64,000 nt of DNA, taken from contig VWND01000014.1 of assembly GCA_009599575.1 (NCBI GenBank), positions 496,001 through 560,000 of the forward strand. The letters are read 5' to 3'. Positions 46,067 through 57,392 of this stretch are shown here, in pieces. Position 1 is the first letter of the stretch. Each line of letters opens with the position of its first letter. The DNA comes from Blumeriella jaapii (taxonomy: Eukaryota > Ascomycota > Leotiomycetes > Helotiales > Drepanopezizaceae). A program made the translations under genes and the position numbers. Under the pieces are notes generated by a model, which had not been told where the DNA came from, searched no databases, and was given only the letters and a program-made list of their open reading frames with translations.

Positions 46067-48117
46067 CTTTACCGTTGCGTTGTGGGCGATGGAAAGCTCG
46101 AGCTACTTGGTAAGAGAGGCAAAAAGTGAGGTTGGTAAGTACCTTATTCTATACGCAGGAGGAGGAAAAGACTAAAGTTCCCCGAGCCTACCTTCTACGC
46201 TGGTGGTATCACGTGATCAACGAAACGGAAGGTACAATCAACTTCACAGTCTCAATGTCCCAACCCAAGTTTGAGATCGTTTGTTTGTTTCCGTGATCCA
46301 GACATCACAGTCCAGGTGTCTATTCGATGTTCGCTTATATTACCAGGCACAAGTTGGGGTGTTGTACTGAAGTCGGGTACGTGACTAGTCTGCAGAGGTG
46401 GAACGATGAGGAGAAACTCTGATGCAATATCCAGGCGATACGTATACTATGATACAGAATAAAGAAAAGTTTGTAACTGTGGAGGAGAGATCACAATTAA
46501 TGTATTGAGAGTAAAGAGTGTGTTGAAGTAAAGAATCAGCTGGAGTCTGCTTTCTACATCTATGGGAGCAACGAGCATTTGAGATACATCATGGGAGCAG
46601 TGAGCGCACACTAGACAGTTGATTTAAGATCATTGGTCTGATTCTAAGATTTTTTATTATTATTGATATGAAGTGGTCATGTTATCGACTTTGAGATGAT
46701 CATGATCAAGTCAAGTCGCATTCTAGACGCAGGATCGTGTTGACCATGATGTTAATAGTATCATGTGATTGATGTTGTACGATAAATACACATTTAAAAA
46801 AAAGGATCTATAGAAGAAACTTTAAATGGAGGTTAAAGTCATCGAACATACAACGAAAGAAGACAATTTTCGGGTCTTACACGCACGTGTTGATGTATGC
46901 ACTTGAACTCGTTCAACGCTAAGCCCCGGGAAGAGAGCGTCTACCATACAAGTAGGAGGTCTCCCGCCAAAGGTATTCCTCCCTATTGATCTGTTTTTCG
47001 TTCTAACACGTCTTCGGCGTCAGTAGCCTCACTGTTATCTCCGATTCCATTACTGATATCTCCGGTCAGCACCATTCTTTCAAACATGCTGACCCCCTAC
47101 CTGTAAGGGTGAGAAGGTAGCCGATTTTGGCACGAGCCCCCTCACCGGAAATGTCCCCGGACATCACGATACAGTGAATTGCTAATTGTTGATTACATGA
47201 ACAGCTGCTACTAATCGGTACTATGGCCAGCCTACTTCCCGCGCGTCCTCGCCCATAGCTCCACCAGATGCTTGTTGACTTTTCGGTTAGCGAGGAACGT
47301 TGACTGGTTGAAGCGAACAAAGATTGATGAAGCTTGTGCTCTTGTGATTCGAGACCCTTTATACTACAAATTGCCTAGTATTGCTACATCACTTAGCGCC
47401 CCATTTGCTCTGTGCTATATCGTACTACTTTTCAATTTCTATCTTTTTCAGAGCTTTCTGTTTACGCATCAACAATGTCCACAAGGAACATTTTACCAAG
47501 GTCATACTACTAACCCAGAATCATCAATCCCTAGTAATTTGCGAAATACGCGCAGGCTGAATGAATAAAATAATTCAGGATATAAGCTTATGAATATTTT
47601 TGAGCAGTGCATCTTGTGTAGGACACCAAGTAGTTTTTCTTTTCTCCATCCTCAGCCAGAAAAACAGCACGTGTATCGCAAGCCAGTGCTAACCCCGATG
47701 TGGTCCTGCCGTGCTAAAAATAGGACCAACCCCTTGCTCTCGCATCACCAAAAAAGTTTCCCCAAAGTCCGGAAAACCACCAATCCCGGTCCCGGCGGCG
47801 ACGACGACGACGACGACGACAACGACGACCCAATCCATCATATCCGCATATTACCAGCTCTGAGGCTACTCACAACCAGGCTTACTCCACCGACGGTACT
47901 CGATGCCAATTACGCTCGTTCAAGCAACATCTGCGCGCAGTCATCCACCATCCACGCAGGACTATCACGTCAAGGTTAAGCCCGGCCACTTCTCGGGCCC
48001 GAGCATCGCAGTGGGGAAGTAGAAACAATTGCATATAGATAGGTGGAAAAGGAATCAATCATACTTGGTCCGGAGCTGTCGCAGATGCGAGCCGTCTGAT
48101 TGACCCCGTTCTTCAAG
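46067..48117. other. 2 kb intergenic region, no gene seen
   Basis: No recognisable coding frame on either strand. AT-richer from 46450 to 46850. A GAC microsatellite is listed separately. The right end is the promoter of the TM9 gene. Confidence 0.5.
47800..47829. repeat. GAC trinucleotide microsatellite
   Basis: About ten GAC units with one AAC interruption. It lies outside recognised genes, roughly 290 bases upstream of the TM9 start codon, so length variation could affect that promoter. Confidence 0.85.
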
Positions 48118-50378
48118 ATGGCCACAGACTTTCGATTATGCCTGGGCAAATGTCTCCTTTTCTTCATCAGCTTTTCATTAACCCGAGCATTTTACATTCC
48201 AGGTATGCTTCACACATCTGAGGTATTGGCAGGACAATACTGATAGCAAGCAGGCTGGTCCGTCAAAAGTTACCAAGATAACGAGGCAATACCACTACTC
48301 GTCAATAAGGTCTACTCTGACAATACTCAACTCCAATATGCTTACTACGACCTCCCGTTCGTGTGTCCCCCTACCGGCGTGAATCATGCTGGCTCTTCTC
48401 TCCTCAGCGGAGAAACCATACCCTTGAATCTCGGCGAGGTGCTCAGGGGCGATCGCATTGCACAATCCGACATCGAGCTGGTGATGAAGCAGGATCAAGA
48501 ATGCAATTTCTTGTGCTCGAAAACAGTCACCCGACAAGACCTGAACCGCGCAAGAGAAATGGTCAAGGACGGTTACGTTACGGAGTGGATTGTGGACAAC
48601 CTTCCAGGGGCTACAAGCTTCGTTACGGTGGACAAATCCAGGAAATACTATGCAGCAGGATTCAAACTGGGCTACAAGGATATCTCGACCGTTGGGAAGT
48701 CCAGATACTATATCAACAACCATTTCACGATCGTCATCCGATACCGAAAGGCACCTGGCAAAGCCGGAGACAGGGGCGGCAAGGTTGTTGTTGGCTTCGA
48801 GGTCTACACGAAGAGTATTGGATCAGAGGATAGATTGGTGTCTGGTTGCCCGTCAAATATAAAGGACGCCGAAAATCCCTTTGAGCTTTATCTCCCACCA
48901 AATGGCACCGATTTTTCGGCTCAGTTCCCGCAGTCCTCGTATCACCCTCCCGATAACGAGATGGATCTTGATGATGGGGCTACATTGGATATTCCCTACA
49001 CGTACTCAGTGTATTGGCGCGAGAACGATAAGATTGAGTGGGCCCATAGGTGGGACTTGTACTTTGTGAATCAGGAGGAGGGCTCGAGGATTCATTGGCT
49101 GGCAATCATCAACTCTTTGATTGTTTCTGGGGCTTTGAGCGTTGTTGTGGCTATGATCTTGGCTAGAACTATCAGGACGGATATCAAAAGCTACAAGGAT
49201 GCGACTATCGATGGGAAGGTTAGGAATAAAAGACGGTCTAGACCAACGAGTGTCTCCCGGACTCCCACCATAAGTGAAAATGGGGGGACTACTGGACCAG
49301 GTTGGGGACACCGACAACGATGCAGACGTTTCGTCTGACGAGGAATCTCTTGAAGATGTGACAGGATGGAAACTCCTTCATGGGGATGTCTTTCGCGCTC
49401 CAGGTCATGGATATCTTCTGGCACCCCTCATTGGATCCGGCATGCAACTTGTCTTCATGGCAGTCGGTCTCCTTGTTTTGAGCAGTCTTGGAATTCTCAA
49501 TCCCAGTTTCCGAGGTGGATTCGTCTCAGTCGGGGTCGGCCTCTTCGTCTTCGCTGGGCTTTTCTCAGGATACTTCTCAGGCCGCGTCTACAAGACATTC
49601 GGTGGTGTCAATTGGCGCAGAAACACAATCATCACGGCCGTCCTGTTCCCGGGCCTTCTTTTCTCGCTGGTCTTTATCTTAAACCTCTTCGTCTGGGCCC
49701 AAGCATCGTCGACCGCCATCCCATTCAGCACACTCATAGGATTAATCCTACTATGGCTTGGCATCCAACTACCCCTCGTGTACACAGGATCGTGGTATGG
49801 CTACATGCGTACTGGTGCTTGGGAACATCCAACGAAGACCACAACACTTCCTCGCCAACTTCCAATACAAGCATGGTACATTCGCGCGCCTCAGTCCATC
49901 CTTCTAGCCGGTCTCATTCCTTTCGCCGTAATCTTCATCGAGCTCCTTTTTGTCTTCCAATCTCTCTGGCAAGACAAGTCCGGATACTACTACGTTTTCG
50001 GCTTCCTGTCCATCGTCTCCATCATCCTCATTTTGACGATAGCTGAAGTTACCATCGTGACTATCTACATCAAGCTCTGCAGCGAAGACTACAACTGGTG
50101 GTGGCACAGCTTTTTCGTCGGCGGCGGCAGTGCATTCTGGGTCTTTATGTACTGCGTGTGGTACTATTTCACGAAGCTGCACATCGAAGGTTTCGTAAGC
50201 AGTCTGTTGTTCTTCAGTTATAGCTTTATGGCTTGTGTGGTTTATGGGTTGCTTTGCGGGACGGTCGGGTTCTTGACGGCCTATGCTTTTGTGAGGAGGA
50301 TTTATGGGTATGAGTGCCACCCTTGCTACTCCTTGCATTTTTTGCTAACAAAATTTCAGCGCTATAAAAGCCGATTGA
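48118..50378 (+). CDS. Transmembrane 9 superfamily protein (nonaspanin, Emp70/TM9SF type), one apparent frame break
   Basis: Endosomal/Golgi nine-spanning membrane protein, involved in sorting in yeast and animals. Exons: 48118-48202, 48254-50307 and 50360-50378. Signal peptide MATDFRLCLGKCLLFFISFS, then the lumenal domain with YAYYDLPFVCPP, LNLGEVLRGDRI and WIVDNLPGATSFVTVDKSRK. The first membrane segment is HWLAIINSLIVSGALSVVVA; VTGWKLLHGDVFRAP precedes eight further hydrophobic segments. The end RRIYGAIKAD, created by the last intron, fits the family C-terminus with its short acidic/lysine retrieval-like tail. Around 49282 the reading shifts by one base at a run of six G; with five G the frame runs on as SENGGLLDQVGDTDNDADVS and the whole protein is 718 residues. 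No usable intron explains the shift, so it is probably an assembly error or a recent mutation. Confidence 0.9.
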
Positions 50379-51495
50379 CCGGTTGACGGGTGCTAGATGT
50401 ATAGAATTGGATCACATAGACTCAATGCCCTACGGCGGAAGCGCGACAGGCGCAATTTTGTATGACCCGGAAGTAACACGGTCTTTTGTGAAATCTTACC
50501 ACTGTTATACGTTCAAGACATCGCTGTTCAGAACTATCCGTCATCGGATGTCGTTCCGTTGTGTTCAGGCTTCTCGGTATTTCGTTATGTCCCCCTTTCG
50601 GTTTGGGCAAGTGTTCCACGTCAAAAGGAAAGTGTCTTTACCATCAGCCATAACTAGACTTTCTACTTTCGATTCTGGGCACAGGAAGTTCCCTGAATAG
50701 TATCGCTGCTAAAATGAGTTGAGCCTACCTAGCCATGGCTGCTCAACAGCTTTCAATTATTCAGAGACAGTAAGTATCTGCGTCTTACCATCGCAGTTCC
50801 TAGCAAAGCATTCCGTACAACATGGCGTAAAACATCGCTATACAATATTCTAATATGCCTAGGATCATCGATCGGATGGATCATGGTTATGCTCAACACT
50901 TCTCGCTGCACCTCGCCTCTTTAATGAGTCCCAGACAATCCAACGAGTACTTGCAGACTGTTTGGAGTCGGGCTGCACAAATTTCCTTTATCGGGTTACA
51001 GACGCTTGGCAAAACAGCATAAGCCATATATTGCCGCCCATGCGGCTTGAAATCCCCATCTTTTCAGCTCAAGGGGCCGTTTCGAGGAAAAGTTTTGATA
51101 GAACAAACAAATAGACTCTTGTGACAGACGCCACATCTGCTGTGTCTTCGAGCACAAGCGAAACAAGCTAAGCGACTCCCACCCCAACTGGTATGCACGC
51201 GGATTACTCATTCGATCATGTCTTCGCCTTCTTCTTTCTATGGTCCATCCATTGGCTCGTGTGGGCAAACGAAGTGACAATCGGCTTCAACCCTGTATCT
51301 CAACATGGCAAACACTTCTTCCCTGGAGCTCGGCTACCATGCCGAGATGTGAACAGAGGCGAGGCAGTATTATACATGCTGCTATGATATAACGCTTTGT
51401 GCTGCATTTGAATACGGTCATAAGTCTGGCGATCGACTCTGTTTTATGATGCTACGAAGTCAAATCGAGTCCAAATTGGACTCTCGTCGTTCGAA
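50379..51495. other. Intergenic region, no gene seen
   Basis: About 1.1 kb between two plus-strand genes. A short reading starting MAAQQLSIIQRQ near 50735 is followed by a good GTAAGT donor and might be a stray first exon, but no continuation was found. Confidence 0.45.
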
Positions 51496-53396
51496 ATGCG
51501 CTTCGATTTTCTTGTAGCCTGCTACGTGCTAAGCCAACTCATATGCTCGGCAGAATCTCAAGCCTTTGGGGCTTTCCATGACGGCAAAGGTCCGGGGATA
51601 ATCGCTCATGACCCTTCTAGCGGCACGTTTCTGATCAATGTCTTCTATCTGGCTGGCACGTATAGCGGGATGCAAAAGATCCGTGTCGAGGCGAAGGCGA
51701 AAAACGGGACAGCCATCGCTTGCACGGGATACAGTAATGCTCAGAGTCTCTACGCAAGTTGCAACACTGCCTTGACTTCTCGAAGACTCTATCCAGGGGA
51801 GCAGCTGCTAATTTCGACCAGGCCCAAGCCTTCTATCAGACCAAGAACGACAGCCTCGCGAAGCTCGACTTGAAATGCTCATACGCTTCCGGCGTCTGCG
51901 TCAATTACGGCGAATACATCATTTCTCGCAAGATCTCCGTGCCAGTCAGCCCTCGGACTTGGCTTGCCGCGGCGCTGTTCTCGAACAACATCGGATACAG
52001 CATCACGTATCAAGATATTAATGGTTCTGTTCGTCAACTGAGTTACGCAAACAGCACGAAAGGCGTCGTGACCGACTGGGCGGATGGCAATCTCACCACC
52101 AATTCCACGCTCCTGGACGGCTACGCGCTCTCGACGGCTATCAGGGTACCGACGAACGTTACAGCGAGACGCGAAGTCGTTTATAAAGTTCTGAATATCG
52201 GAATTCAACCCATCAACTCGGTTACCAACGAGAAATCGAAATCAATTCTCGATGAAAAGACGTGGGTCACAAGTGAGTCCCTTCCGCACTCTTCCTCTAC
52301 TTACCAACAGCAAGAACTTGTGCTAAGCACCAAAGACGCCCCCATCCCCAACACCCTCCTCCCATCTTTCACGCCCACCAACGCCACCATAGCCACTATC
52401 TTTTTCAACAACTGGGACTGTCTCTTCTATATCGACTCTTCGCGTCACTTGCAATTCATGCGATCCACCGACGGCGGCCAGAAATGGTCTCTGCAGCCCT
52501 CAGCCGATGTCTCCGCGTGGCCGCTAGCAGACGTCGCTGATGCTCCGATCGCGGCTGCGGTGTCATCCAACGTCTCGGATCCGTCAGCGTACGTGTACTA
52601 TGCCAGCGGAAGGAGGCTGGTGCAGGTCAGAATCATGGGAGATGCGGAGAATACGAACTGGCTGCCTGCGATTGGTGTTGAGCATGTTGAGGGCAAGGCC
52701 AATGGTACGGATGGAGGACCAGGCGTAGTTACAGCAATGCGTAGCGAGGGAAAAGGGATGATGATTGTGAAGATCGGCGCGGGCACTGGCGCAGCGGTGT
52801 TAGTGCTGCTTGTGCTATCATCAGCTATCATTTTCTGTCACAGGAGGAAAAAGAGGCTAGCGAGGGAGAGACGCGCAATCAAGAAAGAAGACAGCATTTT
52901 CGGCTTCGAAGAGAACGACCCGGGCCACTTCGGCTTCGTGGGCAAGGCGGAGCTGTCGGGCTTGCCGTCTGAGAGGAGCGAGCTGGATCACGACCCTGCG
53001 TGCTTACTGCTGCACCAGCTACAGACGAAGAGACTGGCGGAGTTGAGAGCGGGCATTCCGGGCGAGCTGGGAGGGAGGGCGGTAGAGCCTGTGGTTGGGG
53101 AGCTTGATGCGAGTCTTTGTCGGTGTGAGTTAGATGCTAGGGGGGTGTGTGAGCTGGCTAGTCCCGTGGTTGAGTGCGAACTGGATGTGGGTGGGGAATG
53201 GAGCGTTCCTTGCTCGAAGTTGAGGGAAATGGCGGCGAATATTGAGGTGAATGAGCGGGGGAGTGAAGAGAGTGAGGATAGTCGCGAGAGTGTAAGTTGT
53301 GTGGCAGTAACAGACGAGGACGGTAAAGTGAAGAAGGGAATGAAGAGCGTTGGAGAGCAGAAGGAAAGAGATTTTAAGGCGCAATTACCCGAATGA
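51496..53396 (+). CDS. Secreted-domain single-pass membrane protein, possible lectin-like beta-propeller ectodomain
   Basis: Not assigned to a known gene. Signal peptide MRFDFLVACYVLSQLICSAE. The ectodomain (to about residue 430) has many N-glycosylation sites and repeating patterns such as ALFSNNIGYSITYQDINGSV and TIFFNNWDCLFYIDSSRHLQ, which resemble fungal fucose-lectin-like propeller blades; this is a weak inference. One membrane segment, AGTGAAVLVLLVLSSAIIFC, is followed by a basic stop-transfer HRRKKRLARERR and a cytoplasmic tail of about 180 residues rich in Glu, Leu and Cys (SELDHDPACLLLHQLQTKRL). The first part (51496-51873) and the rest (from about 51770) are in different frames. An intron from GTAATG at about 51733 to a CAG near 51803 would keep phase; a one-base indel is the alternative. 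Confidence 0.7.
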
Positions 53397-53762
53397 TCGT
53401 GGGACATTTTGAGAAACGAGAGAAATGAGCGAGGAGACGAGGATAAAATCTCACCTCCATAGGTAGGGGGCCATCTGAGATGTCATCCTCTTTGAGGACT
53501 GGAGTCTTCGCTCGGTCATTCAGTGTAAGGATTGAAAGGCAGGGAAACACTAGTTCAGACAATAAAGCTCAGATAAGGTTGGGTTGATAGTCAGACTGAT
53601 CTCTACCTTCTACATCTCTAGTAAAAGGCGTGTATAAGTACAAAAGGAGGGGTGGAGCCCTCGAGAAAAGTATTTCCCAGGAAACCAGGCGAATTCCATT
53701 TAGTATGCTTTTTTAGCCCTTATCCCGACCTTTTTTTATTTTTTTTAATATAACTTTAATAA
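53397..53762. other. Boundary between normal and AT-rich DNA
   Basis: Contains the 3' flank of the membrane-protein gene and a T-rich run near 53731-53750. Composition is ordinary up to about 53700 and then falls abruptly into AT-rich sequence at the start of the first retroelement LTR. Confidence 0.6.
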
Positions 53763-54029
53763 TGTAAAACGGTGATACCTTGTATTAATGAAAGTTGGTA
53801 GTTTTAGCTATAATCGAGGCATGGACCCCTCCGAGACCCCCTGCCATTGACTACCTTCAACAGGTATAAAAGCAAAGCACCCCCTTAGATAGTATTATAG
53901 GCACGCAGTTTAATTTATACCTTCATTTATTTTTCTTTTCCTTTTTTTAGTTTTTTCTAGAAATTCCCTAGATTATCTTACCTACCGACATATGGCCGTA
54001 TTAGTCTGGTTTTCCTACCTACTTTTACA
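53763..54029 (+). repeat. 5' LTR of copy A (267 bp)
   Basis: Starts TGTAAAACGGTGATACC and ends TTTTACA, the usual TG...CA ends. It aligns without length change with the LTR of copy B, and the differences seen are C/T or G/A. A TATA box TATAAAAG at 53875-53882 is a plausible retroelement promoter. No matching 3' LTR lies in the window. Confidence 0.8.
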
Positions 54030-54031
54030 TT

Positions 54032-54051
54032 TGATAACCTACGCAAAAATT
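54032..54051 (+). promoter_or_regulatory. Primer-binding site of copy A, tRNA-Arg(ACG) type
   Basis: Two bases after the LTR. It reads TGATAACCTACGCAAAAATT. The complement of the CCA-tailed 3' end of the tRNA at 26597-26687 is TGGTGACCTACGCAGGGATC: 14 of 20 positions agree and all six differences are G-to-A or C-to-T. Confidence 0.7.
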
Positions 54052-57000
54052 CAAACTTCGGTATTTCGTTTTTATATATTCGCCGATGCATCTTTTAAAT
54101 TTACAATCAAAATCGATTTCGATATTTCGCTATTACGATTTAAAACCTTTTATATAATATTATTCGCAGCTGCATTATATAAAAAACCTTTAATAGTTTC
54201 TTCTATTTTGCGCATAATTATTAAATTACAAAAATGCAACACATTTTAAAAACGTCTGAAATTACGGTTAGGCAATTCTAAACCGTACGAAATTCAAAGC
54301 TCGAAAATCGCTTTTTTGTTTAAAAATAATAAATCGAATATTAGTTCGTACGCTTCGACCGCTGCGCTCGGCCCTTCTAAACTAAATCTTTTTTAGTTAA
54401 ACGCTTGGCGAAAACTCAACCTTTTGATTTTACGCTTTATAATTATAACAATTACAATTTGCGGCTTTTTATTAAAAATAATAAAAAAATAGCTGTACGT
54501 ATATTAGTCTAAACCACGAAATATCGAAACCGTGGATTATATAATAATATTATATTAATTTAATTAATTTATTAAAAAACAAATTCTTTAATATACTACC
54601 CAAATGTCTGAACGCAATTTTATTTTATTTAATTTTTTCAAAAAACACAAAAACCTTTTTAATAGCTCCTTTATTAAAAACGATTTATTTTATATTAAAA
54701 ACCTTTAATCTGCAACTCCAGAAAACATTTATTCGTTTAATTCGAACCCCACCAACATTTTTATTAATATTATAAATAACGACGCTTTTCGTTTTCTTAT
54801 GCGAAGCCGCATATTCCTTCTTAGCTCCTCTAATGCACCTTTATTTAATAGCGCTAATATTACCGATTTTATCGAAAAATATAAAAAAACTTATAAGAAT
54901 TTCGGAATTTTTAAAACTGAAATGTTCGACAAACTCTTTCGCTATTATAATCCAACCATTAAAAATATTATTAAATCGATAAATAAATAAAAAGCTATTA
55001 GAATTCGAAATTAACGTAAGCTGATTAAAGCTTTGAAATCGAAGTTTCGAAACTATAATCGCTAGCAAATTCGCGATATTATCGCTTTTTTTAAATAATT
55101 TATTATAACAATTCGCTAAGCCAAAAAACTTAAGGCTTATTATCGTATTTATACGAAAGTTTTTGACGTTTTCGTTAACAAAAAAATCTTAAGCGAAGTT
55201 AAGCAGAAAAAATTATTTTTATTTAGCTTTTTAATTAGTATTCGCAATAAAACTATTAAATATTTTAAGATTAATAAATAAAATTTTAAAACCTTCGATT
55301 AATATTTTAAATTTGTGAAATTCGTTTTTAAACAAAACCAAAGCGAACGTATTATTAAAGCTATAAATCAAAAAAAATTTTTTTTTTATTTATAAAAAAG
55401 ACGTGGAAGCTTTAATGCAAAAATATGCCCAGCTACTAAAAATTACCGAAATCGCCAAAAAACAGCCAGTTATTATATTATTTAATTGTTTTGTAAAGCT
55501 TACAAACTTGAAAAAGCTTAATAAAAATATCGAAACTTTCGTATTAAAATTTACCGATATTAAAATTCAAAAATTTTAAAGCAAAATCGAAAATCTTATG
55601 CAACAGCAGAAAAAACTTTTTTACGTTAACTCGGATAATAAAAACGATCAAAATAGCTTTTATAATAACTATTCCTTTTAAAATACACGAAACGATCAGT
55701 TTCGCCAAGCTATCGTAAAAATAATAGCTGCCTAATAGCAACTTTTTCGTATTAGCGATTAAAATCAGCGAAATATTAATTATAATAACAATTATTAAAA
55801 AAAAAAAGAAAATCAACGCGGAAATCAAAATCGCGGCTATTAAAATAATAAAAATAATTATTAAAACAAATTTCGTAATTTTAAATATAAGTTTTGTAAT
55901 AATAAAAAAATTTACTGCGAAAAATCCTATATTCGTTTTAAATGCAAAGCATTTAATTTTTATATAAATAATAATATTTGCTATATTAACAAATACGAAG
56001 CGATTTGCCTCGGCCCGACGAAAGCAGAAATAAACCCTTTTAACAAAGCTGAAAATCAAAGCTGGTTAAATACTATTCGTTTAAAAATAAAAAGTACGAA
56101 ATAAAACGATTGCTTAAAAAACAAAAAAAATGCAAAAACGATTTTTATTAATAAAAAAGAAAATATTTCAAAAAGCGTGCTAATTAAAAAAAAAACCTTT
56201 ATCCCAAGCGTAAATGAAATTCAAATATATAAATAAAAAACAAATACATATATTATTAATACAAATATCGCATTTGCAAATATTATAACTGCATAATTAA
56301 GCTAGCGAATTATAAAAAAGCAAAATGCTTTTGTTTTATTCGTTAAACTAATTAATATAAAAAAAAACGTTAAAATCGAAAAGGAAAAAGATTTTGAAAT
56401 TCGAAAAAAAACTGATAAAACCATTAAAAAAACGCTTATAATAAAAAAAATTAACGACGATATAAAAAATATCGATACCGATATTCCGATTTAAATCATT
56501 TAAAAAATATCAGCTTTTAAACGCTTATTATTAATACGAAGCGAAAAATAAATCGATAAATATATCAGCCTCGAAACCGTCGACGAAGCTATTAAAAAAA
56601 TCATAAAACAAAAAATCGAATTAAAATTTAGCGATCTATTTAATATAAAAAAAAAATTCGATAAAATTATTAATAAACAAATCTTTATATTAAAAAAAAA
56701 ACGAAAAAGTTGAAATTATACAAAAAGAAAACGATTTTAAATTAAAAAAAAATTAAAAAAAAATTTATAATATCGCAATTAATTTAGCCGATAAGAAAAA
56801 ATCCTCGGAAAAAATCAGCTTTTTGGCTTTCGCTATAAAAACCCAGAAATCAAAGCGACGAAACTGCTTTTATACGGCTATAAAAGCGCTAAAAATAAAA
56901 ATTATATTTAAAAAAAATACGACCGCTCTCGTTTTATTCGATAATAAAACCGAAATCAATTATATAAACCAGAAAACAGCCGAAGCTAATAATATCTCGA

Positions 57001-57103
57001 TTATTATCGATAAGCGAATAATTTATATTATCGTTAATAAAAATACGATTAAATTTAATAAAATTATACGAAATATTAAAATCGATATTAAAAATATTAT
57101 TAT

Positions 57104-57370
57104 TGTAAAACGGTGATACCTTGTATTGATAGGAGTTGGTAGTTTTAGCTATGGTCGAGGCATGGACCCTTCCGAGACCCTTTGCCACTGACTATCTTCA
57201 ACAGATATAAGAGCAAAGCACCCTTTTAAATAGTATCATAAGCACGCAGTTCAATTTATATTTTCATTTATTTTTCTTTTTCTTTTTTCAGTCTTTTTTA
57301 GAGATTTCCTAAACTATTTTACCTACCGACATATAGCCGTATCAATTTGGTTTTTCTATTTACTTTTACA
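57104..57370 (+). repeat. 5' LTR of copy B (267 bp)
   Basis: Same length and ends as the LTR of copy A (TGTAAAACGG...TTTTACA). It directly follows the truncated copy A, preceded by ATTAT, a candidate target-site duplication that could be tested only if the 3' end were available. Confidence 0.8.
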
Positions 57371-57372
57371 TT

Positions 57373-57392
57373 TAATAATCTACGCAGGAATT
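57373..57392 (+). promoter_or_regulatory. Primer-binding site of copy B, tRNA-Arg(ACG) type
   Basis: Reads TAATAATCTACGCAGGAATT. Compared with the complement of the CCA-tailed tRNA-Arg(ACG), 14 of 20 positions agree and the six differences are G-to-A or C-to-T. It keeps GG at positions 15-16 where copy A has AA, while copy A keeps G2 and C7, so both descend from a better match. Confidence 0.7.

Larger units (their letters stand above)
53763..57103 (+). mobile_element. Ty3/Gypsy-type LTR retrotransposon, copy A, 5' part, RIP-mutated
   Basis: Holds the 5' LTR, primer-binding site, gag-like region and the start of the protease part, then stops abruptly where copy B begins. It aligns with copy B over about 3.34 kb with the same order and nearly the same length. 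Gag-like residues ANITDFIEKYKKTYKNFGIF lie near 54860 and a protease-like TALVLFDNKTEINYINQKTA near 56915. The sequence is full of TAA/TAG stops and very AT-rich; TpA is abundant and CpA/TpG rare while CpG remains, the mark of RIP. No coding capacity is left. Open frames on the opposite strand, such as 55544-56059, arise from the skewed composition. Confidence 0.85.

Noticed and set aside
55544..56059. 171-codon open frame on the minus strand inside the retroelement
   Set aside because: It is antisense to the gag-like region, rich in Ile/Phe/Lys from AT skew, and exists because RIP removed C from the sense strand; no domain.
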